From Alphaproteobacteria bacterium (GTDB lineage: Bacteria; Pseudomonadota; Alphaproteobacteria; UBA8366; GCA-2717185), in NCBI GenBank assembly GCA_012103325.1, contig WLWY01000005.1, forward strand, positions 62,001-126,000: a DNA stretch of 64,000 bases. Direction: 5' to 3'. Every line of letters begins with the position of its first letter. Positions within the stretch are counted from its first letter, which is position 1. Shown here in pieces: positions 25,839 through 35,132 of the stretch. The notes under the pieces were generated by a model that had not been told where the DNA came from, searched no databases, and worked only from the letters and a program-made list of their open reading frames with translations. A program made the translations under genes and the position numbers.

Positions 25839-26864
25839 ATGACCAAATTTTGGGCGCCGTCGCGGCGCAGTTTTGTCAAGGGCGGCCTCGCGGCTGCAGG
25901 CCTTTCAGCCGTGCCGTTTTCTAGTGCGCTCAGCGCGGGATTCCCCGACCGCAATATCAAGGTTTACGTGCCCACGAGAGAGGGCGGTGGTGCGGACCGT
26001 AACCTTCGCGCCTTTACCGGTGTCTGGAAAAAATATCTGAAGACCAACTTCGAGCCTTCTTTCTATCCGGGTGCCGCGGGTCGTGTCGGTTATGAGACCT
26101 ATATGGGAAAGGCGCCGGCCGATTGTTACAATCTGCTGTTCGGCAATATGGGGCCGGAGATGCTGAACTGGGTAGTGAAGAAGCCATCGTTCAGCCTCGA
26201 CGACTATTTTTACTTCGCCCGCGTCGATGTAGACCCGAGCGTCGTCTTCGTGAGCGCGAAGAGTCCCTTCCGCAGCATCGATGACGTTATCGCTGAAGGC
26301 AAAAAGCGGACCCTAAATGTTGGGACTAGTCGCCTCGCGCATCCAGCTTCGATCGGTATCCTGGCGGTTGGCGAGCACACCGGGGCCAAGTTCAACTTGA
26401 TTCCATTGTCCGGCGGAAAGAATACGATTGCCGGTGTTGTCACAGGTGAAATGGATCTTGGCGTGCTGCCGTCCGGCAGCGTTTCGAAAAAAGGCGTGAA
26501 AGTGCTGCGGTCCCTTTTGGTTTTCGACGAGAAGAATCGGCTGGGCGCCCGGCTGAGCAGCTTCGATGTGAATGCACCGACAGCGAACGATCATTTCGGA
26601 ACCAAACTGCCGCCGTTGGTCTCGGCGCGCGCCTTTGCCATTCAAAAGAGGGCGGTGGACGCGCATCCGGACCGCTACAAAGCCATGAACGATACGATTC
26701 TGAAAGTATTCGGCGACCCGGATTATAAGAAAGCGGTGCTGAAGACCAAGGCGCCTTGGGAGAACATCCGCTATGGCGACGCGGCGGCGTGCAAGACCTA
26801 CGCGGAGAGTATTACCGCGATTGGTGAGCGGTTTAAGCCGCTGATGACCGGGAAAAAATCGTAG
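25839..26864 (+). CDS. tctC: TTT transporter substrate-binding protein (TctC/Bug type)
   Basis: About 341 residues. The N terminus has a twin-arginine signal (SRRSFVKGGLAAAG, Arg9-Arg10) and a likely cleavage site after SALSA. The mature part is a periplasmic Bug-fold receptor (FPDRNIKVYVPTREGGGADR at its start), which binds a carboxylate for the TctAB permease. ATG 25839 follows GGGAGG at good spacing; the frame extends upstream without reason. It is first of three genes (C, B, A order). Twin-arginine export is less usual for this family than Sec and is suggested only by the motif. Ligand unknown. Confidence 0.85.
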   Translation: MTKFWAPSRRSFVKGGLAAAGLSAVPFSSALSAGFPDRNIKVYVPTREGGGADRNLRAFTGVWKKYLKTNFEPSFYPGAAGRVGYETYMGKAPADCYNLLFGNMGPEMLNWVVKKPSFSLDDYFYFARVDVDPSVVFVSAKSPFRSIDDVIAEGKKRTLNVGTSRLAHPASIGILAVGEHTGAKFNLIPLSGGKNTIAGVVTGEMDLGVLPSGSVSKKGVKVLRSLLVFDEKNRLGARLSSFDVNAPTANDHFGTKLPPLVSARAFAIQKRAVDAHPDRYKAMNDTILKVFGDPDYKKAVLKTKAPWENIRYGDAAACKTYAESITAIGERFKPLMTGKKS

Positions 26865-26909
26865 GCGGTATAAAACGGTGCGCTGTTCTGCGCTACCGGA
26901 AGCACGGGA

Positions 26910-27422
26910 ATGACGGGCGATAGTATGGCCGAACGCCGCGAAAAGAAGTCGATCGGCGGCGATCTCGTCATTCCGGTCGCCGCTCTGGTTTTTACGCTCT
27001 ACTACTTTTCCACGATCCTCGATTCGCCCTGGACTGCGCAGGTCAGCGCCTTTTTCGTCGGCGCAATCCTGATCGCGCTGATCGCGGCGTTCCTGGTCAA
27101 ATCGGCCCGTCAAATCATTCGCAAAGAGGCATCGTGGCATTTTGACACTCTGGTGTCGCCGCCGGGGCTTGTCCTTCGACGGCTGCTGCTTTTGGTTCTC
27201 ACACTCGCTTACATCGCGCTGATCGAGTGGGGTGGTTTTACCCTGACCAGCTTCGGGTTTCTTTTCCTGGCAATGCTGTTGCTGGGCGGTGGCCGAAACT
27301 TTCGCCTGGCGCTGTTGCTGTCGGTGTCCCTATCGCTCGTCGGTTATCTGCTGTTCATCGTGGCTTTCGAGACCCGGTTCCCGGTAGGGCCCTTTGAAGC
27401 GCTTATGAAGCCGTTGTTCTGA
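26910..27422 (+). CDS. tctB: TTT transporter small membrane subunit TctB
   Basis: 170 residues with about four to five hydrophobic segments (for example VIPVAALVFTLYYFSTIL, AFFVGAILIALIAAFLV, LLLLVLTLAYIALIEWGG, LALLLSVSLSLVGYLLFIVAF). This is the poorly conserved small permease of tripartite tricarboxylate transporters. The gene sits between the receptor and TctA and ends one base before the TctA start, so the assignment rests on topology and position. Confidence 0.85.
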   Translation: MTGDSMAERREKKSIGGDLVIPVAALVFTLYYFSTILDSPWTAQVSAFFVGAILIALIAAFLVKSARQIIRKEASWHFDTLVSPPGLVLRRLLLLVLTLAYIALIEWGGFTLTSFGFLFLAMLLLGGGRNFRLALLLSVSLSLVGYLLFIVAFETRFPVGPFEALMKPLF

Positions 27423-27423
27423 C

Positions 27424-28935
27424 ATGGAGTTTGATTGGGACATATTCGCGCCGCTGTTCGCGCATACCTTGACCTTCTGGTGGGTCATTATCCCGGCGAT
27501 CTTTCTTGGCCTGGTTGTCGGTGCGATCCCGGGGTTTAGCGCCGCCAACACGATTATCATTCTGCTGCCGCTGACCTTGGCGATGGATGTCGAGGTTGGG
27601 CTGATCTTCATGGTCGCGCTCTATTGTTCGTCCCGCATGGGCGCGGGGATACCGGCAATTCTGGTCAATATTCCGGGAACGGCCGGTGCCGCTGCAACAC
27701 CGCTGGATGGATATCCAATGACGAGGGCAGGGAAGGGGCAACAGGCGCTGGCGATTTCCTTCGTATCGTCGACCGCAGGCGGGCTGCTGACAACCATCGT
27801 TGCCTTGCTGGCGATGCCGTGGTTGGCGCAAGTTGCGTTCTATCTGCACAGCGTGGAGATGATCGTCGTTATGCTGTTCGGCATATCGCTGATTGCGACG
27901 ATCGCTGCGCGCGACACTCTGAAGGGGCTGATCGCTGGCTTCCTCGGCTTGATGATCGGCGCAATCGGTGCCGACGCTGTGTATGCGACGCCGCGGGCCA
28001 CGTTCGGTTTTCTGGAATTGTATGACGGCGTACCTCTGATTCCAGCACTGGTCGGCCTGTTCGCGGTCTCCGAGGCGTTCCTCGTTATCGAGGGAGAAAC
28101 GATACTTTCGGGCAAGGGACAAGACTTGATGCGCAAGGCCGGCTGGGCGGAAACGATGGAAGGAGTCCGGGCGGCATTGTCCCGCTGGTGGCACATCGTG
28201 TGGACTAGTCTCATCGGCCTCGTCATCGGCGTTGTACCCGGTGCGGGTGCGAGCATCGCCGCGTTCGTGGCGTATCAGCAATCGCGGACATTCTCAAAGA
28301 CGCCGGAGCTCTATGGCACAGGGCATATCGAAGGGCTTGTCGCGCCAGAGTCAGCGAATAACGGCGTGACATCCGGCACGCTGATCCCGCTGCTCGTGAT
28401 CGGCATTCCCGGCGGTGCGACGGCGGCGATTATGCTGGTTGTGTTGCAATATCATGGTGTTACGGTAGGTCCGGAATTGTTCATCGAAAATCCGGAACTG
28501 GCTTATGGCGTCTTTACAGCGATGGCGGTGACCTACGCGCTGATGATTCTGACAATACTGCCGCTGTCGCGTTACATGTCGCGGGTAACGATGGTGTCGA
28601 CGACTTACATGGCGCCACTGATCATCGCCTTCACGCTGGTTGGCTCCTTCGTGCCGCGCGAATATTTGTTCGACATGTATCTCGCCTTCGCGTTTGGCGT
28701 GTTGGGCTATATCGCGCGCAAGACCGGGTACCACACGGCAGCGATATTGATCGGCGTTATACTCGGGCCGTTGCTCGAACAGTATTTCCTGCGTGCCATG
28801 AAGATGTCGCAGGGCGATCTGACGGTTTTGTTTTCCTCCAGCCTCGCAAACATCTTGTGGGTGCTTTTGATCTTGTCGGTCGGCTTTCCCTATGCCCTCG
28901 AATATCGCCGCAAACGCCTAAAAGAACGAGAGTAG
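27424..28935 (+). CDS. tctA: TTT transporter large permease TctA
   Basis: A 503-residue integral membrane protein with about 11-12 hydrophobic segments. The family signatures are clear: GLVVGAIPGFSAANTIIILLP near the N terminus, GIPAILVNIPGTAGAAAT, PLDGYPMTRAGKG, and in the second half the matching VIGVVPGAGASIAAFVAYQQS and LIPLLVIGIPGGATAAIML repeats. It uses an ion gradient to import the carboxylate delivered by the TctC receptor. With the neighbouring dehydratase and ThDP genes it probably feeds a carboxylate pathway. Confidence 0.92.
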   Translation: MEFDWDIFAPLFAHTLTFWWVIIPAIFLGLVVGAIPGFSAANTIIILLPLTLAMDVEVGLIFMVALYCSSRMGAGIPAILVNIPGTAGAAATPLDGYPMTRAGKGQQALAISFVSSTAGGLLTTIVALLAMPWLAQVAFYLHSVEMIVVMLFGISLIATIAARDTLKGLIAGFLGLMIGAIGADAVYATPRATFGFLELYDGVPLIPALVGLFAVSEAFLVIEGETILSGKGQDLMRKAGWAETMEGVRAALSRWWHIVWTSLIGLVIGVVPGAGASIAAFVAYQQSRTFSKTPELYGTGHIEGLVAPESANNGVTSGTLIPLLVIGIPGGATAAIMLVVLQYHGVTVGPELFIENPELAYGVFTAMAVTYALMILTILPLSRYMSRVTMVSTTYMAPLIIAFTLVGSFVPREYLFDMYLAFAFGVLGYIARKTGYHTAAILIGVILGPLLEQYFLRAMKMSQGDLTVLFSSSLANILWVLLILSVGFPYALEYRRKRLKERE

Positions 28936-28973
28936 TACGTTTCGTTAGCCCATGATCCGTGTCACGTTGGACG

Positions 28974-30185
28974 TTAAGGGCTCTTCCTGAATGTCATACG
29001 GTGGCGCGCAGCCTGCCACCCCAGACATAGCGCGAGGCCTGCGATAACACCCGCAACGTTCGCCATACCGTCGGCAATCCCGGCTGACCGAGTGATGACG
29101 AAGATCTGCAGGAGCTCGGTCGCTGTTGCGGCAAGCAGCAAGTACCCGAGGAGCCGCCACCACGCCACTTCGAAAAACACCAAAGATACGAGAAATCCCA
29201 GCAAGAGGTGGCTGAAAAAGTGTGCGGTGTATTGTCCGCTGTCACCCGTTATTGCAGATGCAAGCGTTACTGGACGTGTTTTCACGCGGCTTGCCGAGGT
29301 CATTGTTTCGTTAGGCGCCTCTAATAGCGGCCTTTCTTTCACTGATTGTCGTGCGGGGGCCTTTTTACGATCAGCCGTCTTTTCCGTCGGCGCGATAAAT
29401 CTTGTGAGCTTGTCTGATACCGGACGGCTGGATTCGGAGAGCAGGGGTTGCGGTGTAAGCGCGCCGGCTAAAGTGATAAGAAATACAAAAAGCGCGAGAT
29501 AGGCTGAAAGGGTTTTGCGTCTCTCAATCAGGAGTGGGATCAGTACCCAGAAAGCAGCGACTACCCAAAATGCGATCAGCAGGGGCTTTGCGGCAACGAA
29601 CCAGAACGCTTCGTCGACGGCATCCACACGAATATTCTTCACCTGCATCAGGCCGGCTTTGCCGCCATGGACGAGGAACAGCTGGAACCGTGCAATATTA
29701 GCCGACACCGGTATGATGGCCTCATATTGTTGCCAAGGATGCGTTCCTGAGATCAAAACGACTTCGGATGGCCAGTGCGTCATCCGCGCGCCTCTCCTGT
29801 CGAACGCAAGCAAAAGGATGCCCGCTTGTTGCCACCAAATGGGACCGGGTACCACCTTATCGATCCTGATATCGACGGAGACGTGGACATTCTCGAAGCG
29901 ATGCGGATTTCGCAAAACCTGCGTCACCATTGTTTGCCGTCGGCCTTCGTTGCTGAACTCGAGAACCGGTGCAGGTGTCCGTCTTAATTTTATTCCGTTT
30001 CGTGTTCCTATCCAATGACTGCCCTGCTGGCGAAAGTCCAAGTTGGGCAGAATGTTTGTTTCCGCCACCACGTAACGGTTGTTGGTCTGAAAAATGGCGA
30101 GGGAAATCAATCCGAGCATTACGACGGCAAACAGTTTCCATTTCTCGGAATGGTAGAAAAACTTGAGCTTTGAATTGCTGGACAT
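28974..30185 (-). CDS. VanZ-like membrane protein with extracytoplasmic N domain
   Basis: 403 residues. After an N-terminal membrane anchor (LFAVVMLGLISLAIFQ) comes an extracytoplasmic beta-rich domain (about 45-205, carbohydrate-binding-module-like in look), then two membrane helices (about 210-255), a polar loop, and a C-terminal VanZ-type helical bundle (HFFSHLLLGFLVSLVFFEV, TATELLQIFVITRSAGIAD, MANVAGVIAGLAL). VanZ-like proteins are often encoded with exopolysaccharide genes; this one stands alone. Function unknown. Confidence 0.75.
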   Translation of the reverse strand: MSSNSKLKFFYHSEKWKLFAVVMLGLISLAIFQTNNRYVVAETNILPNLDFRQQGSHWIGTRNGIKLRRTPAPVLEFSNEGRRQTMVTQVLRNPHRFENVHVSVDIRIDKVVPGPIWWQQAGILLLAFDRRGARMTHWPSEVVLISGTHPWQQYEAIIPVSANIARFQLFLVHGGKAGLMQVKNIRVDAVDEAFWFVAAKPLLIAFWVVAAFWVLIPLLIERRKTLSAYLALFVFLITLAGALTPQPLLSESSRPVSDKLTRFIAPTEKTADRKKAPARQSVKERPLLEAPNETMTSASRVKTRPVTLASAITGDSGQYTAHFFSHLLLGFLVSLVFFEVAWWRLLGYLLLAATATELLQIFVITRSAGIADGMANVAGVIAGLALCLGWQAARHRMTFRKSP

Positions 30186-30256
30186 CTAGGCGATGATACT
30201 ACGCTTATTCCGTGCGCCCGGTTGGGGCATTTCGATCCGAAAACGGAGGAAATGAC

Positions 30257-31105
30257 ATGAAGGCGATTCTTGTACCATTCGAAGAGAGCGATGTCGTCGA
30301 TTCAGTGCTGGGGACCGCGGTTTTGGCCGCACAGCGCTTTGGCAGCTATATCGAAGGGGTCTATGTTCAACCCGCGCTTCCTGCAATTGCGAGTGCGGAC
30401 GGATTTGGCGTCGTAACGCCCGCCTTCGTCGAGAAATACGAGCAGGAGGACCGAGCTCGAATAAGTCAGGCGGAGCAATATTTCAACGATTTCATGCAAG
30501 CCCGGGGCGTTGCCGGTTCGGAGCCCTCTACGCCCTCCGATCAAGCCTCTGCCGTGTGGCAGAATGTCGGCCCCAGCGACGATTATGTGGGCCACCGTGG
30601 CAGGTTGTTCGATCTTGTTGTCGTCGGCCGTCCTGTGCACGGCGCCACCACCCCGACGATGCACACATTGGAGGCAGCCCTCTTCGAGACCGGTCGTCCC
30701 ATCTTGATTGCCCCGCCAAAGGCGCTACCGACGCTGGGGGAAACGGCAGTTATCGCTTGGAATGGCAGCACGGAGACGGCGCGGACAATCGCGTTTGCGA
30801 TGCCATTTTTGAAGCGGGCGGCGAAGGTTGTCGTTTCAACAGTCGAGGATGCCATGGTTCCCGGGCCAACGGGGGCGGACGTAGCGAGACATCTGGCGCG
30901 TAACGGCATAAATGCGACGGCCGCAGACTGTGTTGCCGGCAAACGCTCGCTTGGCGAAGCGATGCTCGAGGAAGCGGCGACGCACGGCGCCGATTTGATC
31001 GTCAAAGGCGCATATACTCATAGCCGCCTGCGGCAAATGATATTTGGCGGTGCGACAAGCCATATTCTCGCCTATTCAGAAATTCCGGTCATCATGGCGC
31101 ATTAA
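30257..31105 (+). CDS. Universal stress protein, two-domain
   Basis: About 282 residues forming two UspA-like halves: the first starts MKAILVPFEESDVVDSVLGTA, the second from about 160 (ETAVIAWNGSTETARTIAFA). The second half ends with the ATP-binding-type DLIVKGAYTHSRLRQMIFGGATSHILAYSEIPV, split here over residues 250-280. ATG 30257 is preceded by GGAGG; the extra upstream codons are excluded. Eight bases after its stop a PLP enzyme gene begins, so they are probably co-transcribed. Confidence 0.85.
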   Translation: MKAILVPFEESDVVDSVLGTAVLAAQRFGSYIEGVYVQPALPAIASADGFGVVTPAFVEKYEQEDRARISQAEQYFNDFMQARGVAGSEPSTPSDQASAVWQNVGPSDDYVGHRGRLFDLVVVGRPVHGATTPTMHTLEAALFETGRPILIAPPKALPTLGETAVIAWNGSTETARTIAFAMPFLKRAAKVVVSTVEDAMVPGPTGADVARHLARNGINATAADCVAGKRSLGEAMLEEAATHGADLIVKGAYTHSRLRQMIFGGATSHILAYSEIPVIMAH

Positions 31106-31113
31106 TCGAGTTC

Positions 31114-32370
31114 ATGATGACGAATAGGCATGGATCGCTGCCGGCCCAGGGCCGTTCCTGGGCACAGATAAAATCGGAAATGGAGTCGCTCGCAGAGAAC
31201 GACTTCGATTGGCGTGCCGGACGGCTCGGCGTGTATGTCTTCAATGCAGGCGAAGACGTGCGCACCGTCGCCAGAGACGCCTACAGCATGTTTATCTCCG
31301 AGAACGGGCTCGGCCCGGCGGCGTTTCCAAGCCTGCGGCGCATGGAGGACGAGGTCGTTGGATTTGGCCTGTCTTTGCTTGAAGCACCGGAAGATGCCTG
31401 TGGCGACATGACCTCGGGCGGCACGGAAAGCATCCTGATGGCCGTGAAAACCTGCCGCGACTGGTGGCGCGCGCAAGGTGAAACGGAACGGACAGAGATC
31501 GTCGCGCCGCATTCGGCCCATCCGGCCTTCAACAAGGCCGCCGAGTATCTAGGCCTCACCGTGACCCGGGTGCCAGTGGCGGCGGATTTCACCGCCGATA
31601 CCGATGCCATGGCGGTAGCGGTCAATGACCGGACGATGATGGTTGTCGGATCGGCACCCTGTTTTCCGTTCGGTGTCATCGACGGGATCGAGCAACTTTC
31701 GACACTCGCGCTCGAACGGAATCTCTGGCTGCATGTGGACGCTTGCGTCGGCGGATATTTTGCGCCTTTTGCGCGGATGAACGGGATCAATCTGCCGCCT
31801 TTCGATTTCGCCTTGCCTGGTGTCCGGTCGATGTCGGCCGATCTGCATAAATACGGCTATGCGGCCAAAGGAGCATCCACAGTTTTCTATCGTTCCGGTG
31901 AGTTGCGGGAGCATCAACTGTTTCGTTTTGGCGATTGGCCGACGGGTGAAATGGCGACGCCAACCTTGGCGGGCACGCGACCCGGTGGCGCTATTGCTGC
32001 CGCTTGGGCGGTGATGAATTATCTCGGACAGGAAGGGTATCAGTCCAAGGCGCAGACCGTGATCGAGACGCGCGAGAAATACGAACGCGGGCTGGAAGCC
32101 ATTGGCGGCTTCCAGTTCTGGGGGCGGCACCAGCTCGGGCTGCTGGCATTCGGGTCCGATGAATTCGATATGTTTGCCGTCGCGGAAGGCATGCGGGACC
32201 GCGGCTGGATGTCGGCTGGTCTGCGTCAGCCGAAGGGCATGCATCTCATGCTGTCGCCAGGCCATGCAGAGGTTGCCGATGAATATCTGTCGGATATGGC
32301 AGCTGTGGTTACGGAAGTCCGGTCTGGTGATCGTGTTGCCGTCGCCGGAGGCGGTTCGCGATACAGTTAG
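31114..32370 (+). CDS. PLP-dependent lyase, sphingosine-1-phosphate-lyase-like
   Basis: A 418-residue fold-type I PLP enzyme of the group II decarboxylase superfamily. The segments DMTSGGTESILMAVK, HVDACVGGYFAPFAR and FDFALPGVRSMSADLHKYGYAAKGAS (Schiff-base Lys in HKYGY) match sphingosine-phosphate lyases more closely than amino-acid decarboxylases. Such lyases split phosphorylated long-chain amino alcohols into an aldehyde and phosphoethanolamine. Some bacteria have them, but no sphingolipid synthesis gene is in the window, so the substrate is open. Its stop interlocks with the converging znuB stop. Confidence 0.82.
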   Translation: MMTNRHGSLPAQGRSWAQIKSEMESLAENDFDWRAGRLGVYVFNAGEDVRTVARDAYSMFISENGLGPAAFPSLRRMEDEVVGFGLSLLEAPEDACGDMTSGGTESILMAVKTCRDWWRAQGETERTEIVAPHSAHPAFNKAAEYLGLTVTRVPVAADFTADTDAMAVAVNDRTMMVVGSAPCFPFGVIDGIEQLSTLALERNLWLHVDACVGGYFAPFARMNGINLPPFDFALPGVRSMSADLHKYGYAAKGASTVFYRSGELREHQLFRFGDWPTGEMATPTLAGTRPGGAIAAAWAVMNYLGQEGYQSKAQTVIETREKYERGLEAIGGFQFWGRHQLGLLAFGSDEFDMFAVAEGMRDRGWMSAGLRQPKGMHLMLSPGHAEVADEYLSDMAAVVTEVRSGDRVAVAGGGSRYS

Positions 32371-33164
32371 CGGACTCTACCGGCGATAAGACTCACCATA
32401 AACAGCAGGAACGCGACGACGACAATAGACGGGCCGGAAGGTGTGTCCCATTGGAACGATGCTGTTAGCCCACCCGCGACGGAAACGGCGCCGATCGAGG
32501 CAGCCAGTCCCGCCATCTGCTCGGGCGAGCGGGAGAAAGGGCGGGCCGTTGCCGCTGGAATAATCAGGAGCGATATGATCAGGAGCGCCCCGACGATCTT
32601 CATCGATACGGCGATCACGATCGCCAGCAACAATGTAAAGGTCAACTGCACCGACAGAACGGAAACGCCCTCGGCTTGGGCGAGTTCCTCATGCACCGTG
32701 ATGGAAAGAAGCGGTCGCCAGATTGCGACCAGGATCGCAATAGAAGCCCCCCCGCCACCGAAAATCCATAGCAGGTCGGTGTGCGAGATGCTCAGAATAT
32801 CCCCGAACAGATAGGCCATAAGGTCGATCCGTACGCCCTTCATGAAGGACAGGGCGACGAGACCGATGGCGAGTGCGGCATGGGCCAGGATCCCAAGCAA
32901 AGTATCCGACGCCAGCTTTGTCCCGCGTTGCAGGAATACGATCGCAACGGCGAACGCAATGCAGGTCAAGGCGATGCCGAGCGTAAGGTCGATCGCCAGA
33001 ACGAACCCCAGTGCAACGCCGAGGAGCGCGGTATGTGCGATGGAGGCACCGAAATAGGCCATTCGCCGCCACACTATGAAACAGCCGAGCGGCCCCGCGG
33101 CAAGCGCGACACCCAACCCGCCGAGTGCCGCGCGCCAGAAGAAATCGTCCAGTATGTTTATCAA
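32367..33164 (-). CDS. znuB: Zinc ABC transporter permease ZnuB
   Basis: A 265-residue ABC-3 family permease with about eight membrane segments and the conserved MAYFGASIAHTALLGVALG region near the N terminus. Its start overlaps the znuC stop by 4 bases. Together with the ATPase and the divergently encoded receptor it makes a high-affinity zinc importer in the inner membrane. Assignment to zinc rather than manganese rests on the His-rich loop of the receptor and the Zur-type operator at 34001. Confidence 0.9.
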   Translation of the reverse strand: MINILDDFFWRAALGGLGVALAAGPLGCFIVWRRMAYFGASIAHTALLGVALGFVLAIDLTLGIALTCIAFAVAIVFLQRGTKLASDTLLGILAHAALAIGLVALSFMKGVRIDLMAYLFGDILSISHTDLLWIFGGGGASIAILVAIWRPLLSITVHEELAQAEGVSVLSVQLTFTLLLAIVIAVSMKIVGALLIISLLIIPAATARPFSRSPEQMAGLAASIGAVSVAGGLTASFQWDTPSGPSIVVVAFLLFMVSLIAGRVR

Positions 33165-33925
33165 TGTTCGTGCTGGTGCGGTTCGACGATCTCGCCTGCG
33201 AGGTCGTGATTGTGGTCGTGATGATGCGCGTAGACCGCCAACCGTTCGGCGGCGTCGGGACCGAAAAGCGCCAGATATTCGGGGTGCCGTCTTACCGACT
33301 CCGGTTCGCCCGAACAGCAGATGTGGTGATTCAGGCAGACGACCCGGTCGGTTGCGGCCATAACGAGATGCAGGTCGTGAGAGATCGTCAGAACGCCGCA
33401 GCCATGGCGATCGCGGATGCGGCTGATCAAGCCGTAAAATTCGATCTGGCCTGAGAAATCGACGCCCTGAGTTGGTTCGTCGAGGACGAGAAGGTCCGGT
33501 GCGCGGAGCAGGGCGCGCGCCAATAGAACACGCTGCAACTCGCCACCCGAGAGACTACCGATATCGGCCTTTGCAAGATGCTGCGCGCCGACTTCCCCCA
33601 GCGCATCGTCAATGGGTATGCGGTTCTTGCCTTTGGCGAGACGCAGAAATCGTGCGACCGTCAGCGGCAGATTGGTGCCAACGCTCAAACGCTGGGGCAG
33701 ATATCCGACCGACAGGCCGGGCCGCCGCCGGATGAAACCGCGCTCCGGCTCGACAAGACCGAGCAGTATCCGTGCCAGGGTTGTTTTGCCGGATCCGTTC
33801 GGTCCGATTAGGGTTACGATCTCCTTCTCGGCAACAGCGATCTCAACGCCGTCGAGGATCGCCCGGCCGTCATATCCAAGAACGATGTCGTGGGCTTCGA
33901 CCAGCACATCTGGTGGTTGGAGCAT
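33161..33925 (-). CDS. znuC: Zinc ABC transporter ATPase ZnuC
   Basis: 254 residues with Walker A GPNGSGKTT, signature LSGGELQRVLLARALL, Walker B LLVLDEPTQG and the switch histidine in TISHDLHLV. The C terminus is His-rich (HHHDHNHD and PHQHEH), as in several ZnuC proteins of this class, where it is thought to bind zinc. It is the first gene of the leftward znuCB pair and faces the Zur-controlled intergenic region. Confidence 0.93.
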   Translation of the reverse strand: MLQPPDVLVEAHDIVLGYDGRAILDGVEIAVAEKEIVTLIGPNGSGKTTLARILLGLVEPERGFIRRRPGLSVGYLPQRLSVGTNLPLTVARFLRLAKGKNRIPIDDALGEVGAQHLAKADIGSLSGGELQRVLLARALLRAPDLLVLDEPTQGVDFSGQIEFYGLISRIRDRHGCGVLTISHDLHLVMAATDRVVCLNHHICCSGEPESVRRHPEYLALFGPDAAERLAVYAHHHDHNHDLAGEIVEPHQHEH

Positions 33926-33975
33926 CGAGGAATCCAGTCATTCTGAAGCTGTCTGCCGCATTTAGCTCAATGGCG

Positions 33976-34021
33976 TTGACAGAGTGGGCAGCAGCGCTAC
34001 ATATGTTATATTATAACATAT
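33976..34021 (+). promoter_or_regulatory. znuA promoter overlapped by a Zur operator
   Basis: TTGACA at 33976-33981 and ACATAT at 33999-34004 (17-base spacer) form a plausible sigma-70 promoter for znuA. A perfect 21-base palindrome at 34001-34021 (ATATGTTATA-T-TATAACATAT) overlaps the -10 element. Its core ATGTTATATTATAACAT equals the known Zur box ATGTTATANTATAACAT. It lies between znuC and znuA, so Zur with zinc would repress both directions. Confidence 0.85.
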
Positions 34022-34041
34022 CAAAATAGAAGACCTTCCGA

Positions 34042-35016
34042 ATGATCCTGACGCTGCACTCTTTACGACGGCACGGCCGATATTCGCTAAGCGCTCTACT
34101 GCTGCTTTCGGTCCTTGGGGTCGGTTCGGCGATGGCAGCGCCGCCTGCTGTCGTGGTCAGTATAAAGCCGCTGCATTCGCTTGTTACGGCGGTGATGCGC
34201 GGCATTGCCCCGGCGGAGCTCCTGATTGGTGGGGCGGAAACACCGCATAGTTTTGCATTGAAACCGTCGCAGGCACGGTCGCTTCAGCGCGCGGACGCAG
34301 TGTTCTGGGTCGGTGCCGACCTTGAAGGGTTCCTGGTCAAGCCGTTGGAGACTCTCTCAAGGCGCGCGAAAGTCGTGGCGCTGTCGAAGTCCGTGACGTT
34401 GCTCCCGTACCGTAGAGATGGCATGTGGAACGTTGCGGAAGACGCCGACGATCATACGAAACACGACCAGGAGCATCGCCACGAGCGCGGTACGCATGAT
34501 CTGCATTTTTGGCTTGATCCGGTTTTGGTGCAGACAGCGACAGAGACCATCGTACGGACGCTATCGGACATCGATAACGCGAATGCCGCCCGTTACCGGC
34601 GCAACGGCGATGCGTTGATAGCTAGGCTGGCTGCGCTGAACGAGCGTCTTCGAGAGACGTTGGAGCCAGTCCGCTCGGTCCCATACCTCGTATTTCACGA
34701 TGCATTTCAATATTTTGAAAAACGATACGGCTTGAAAGCAATTGGGACGGTCACGCTCAATCCGGAACACCGCCCCGGTGCGCGGCACCTAGACGCTGTC
34801 CAGCAGAGAGTGGCTCGTGGAGACATACGATGTGTATTCCGGGAACCGCAGTTCCAACCATCCATGTTGAATACGATTGTTGCGAACAGGGCGCTGCGCA
34901 TTTCCGTGCTTGATCCTTTGGGCGCTACACTAGCGTCTGGCCCGGATACCTATTTCACAATACTCGAGAATATTACTGACAGCCTATCTGACTGTCTCGA
35001 GCGGCGCACGGGCTAG
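34042..35016 (+). CDS. znuA: Zinc ABC transporter substrate-binding protein ZnuA
   Basis: 324 residues with a Sec signal peptide (SLSALLLLSVLGVGSAMA, cleavage near residue 32), then the cluster A-1/ZnuA fold. Metal ligands expected from the family are present: PHSFALKPSQ, a histidine in HDLHFWLDP, and one in YLVFHDAFQYFEKRYGL. A charged His-rich loop (DDHTKHDQEHRHE, about 135-147) is typical of zinc-specific members. It is transcribed away from znuCB with a Zur box between them. Confidence 0.93.
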   Translation: MILTLHSLRRHGRYSLSALLLLSVLGVGSAMAAPPAVVVSIKPLHSLVTAVMRGIAPAELLIGGAETPHSFALKPSQARSLQRADAVFWVGADLEGFLVKPLETLSRRAKVVALSKSVTLLPYRRDGMWNVAEDADDHTKHDQEHRHERGTHDLHFWLDPVLVQTATETIVRTLSDIDNANAARYRRNGDALIARLAALNERLRETLEPVRSVPYLVFHDAFQYFEKRYGLKAIGTVTLNPEHRPGARHLDAVQQRVARGDIRCVFREPQFQPSMLNTIVANRALRISVLDPLGATLASGPDTYFTILENITDSLSDCLERRTG

Positions 35017-35132
35017 GGCCTTCGTCCGATTAACAGTATCTAAATAGAAATTACCGAAAATTTTGAAGATCATCGTGCGGCAAGGAGCATGTTGAGCTTC
35101 GATTCTATTGTTTTAGTTGTGAAAAAATTACA

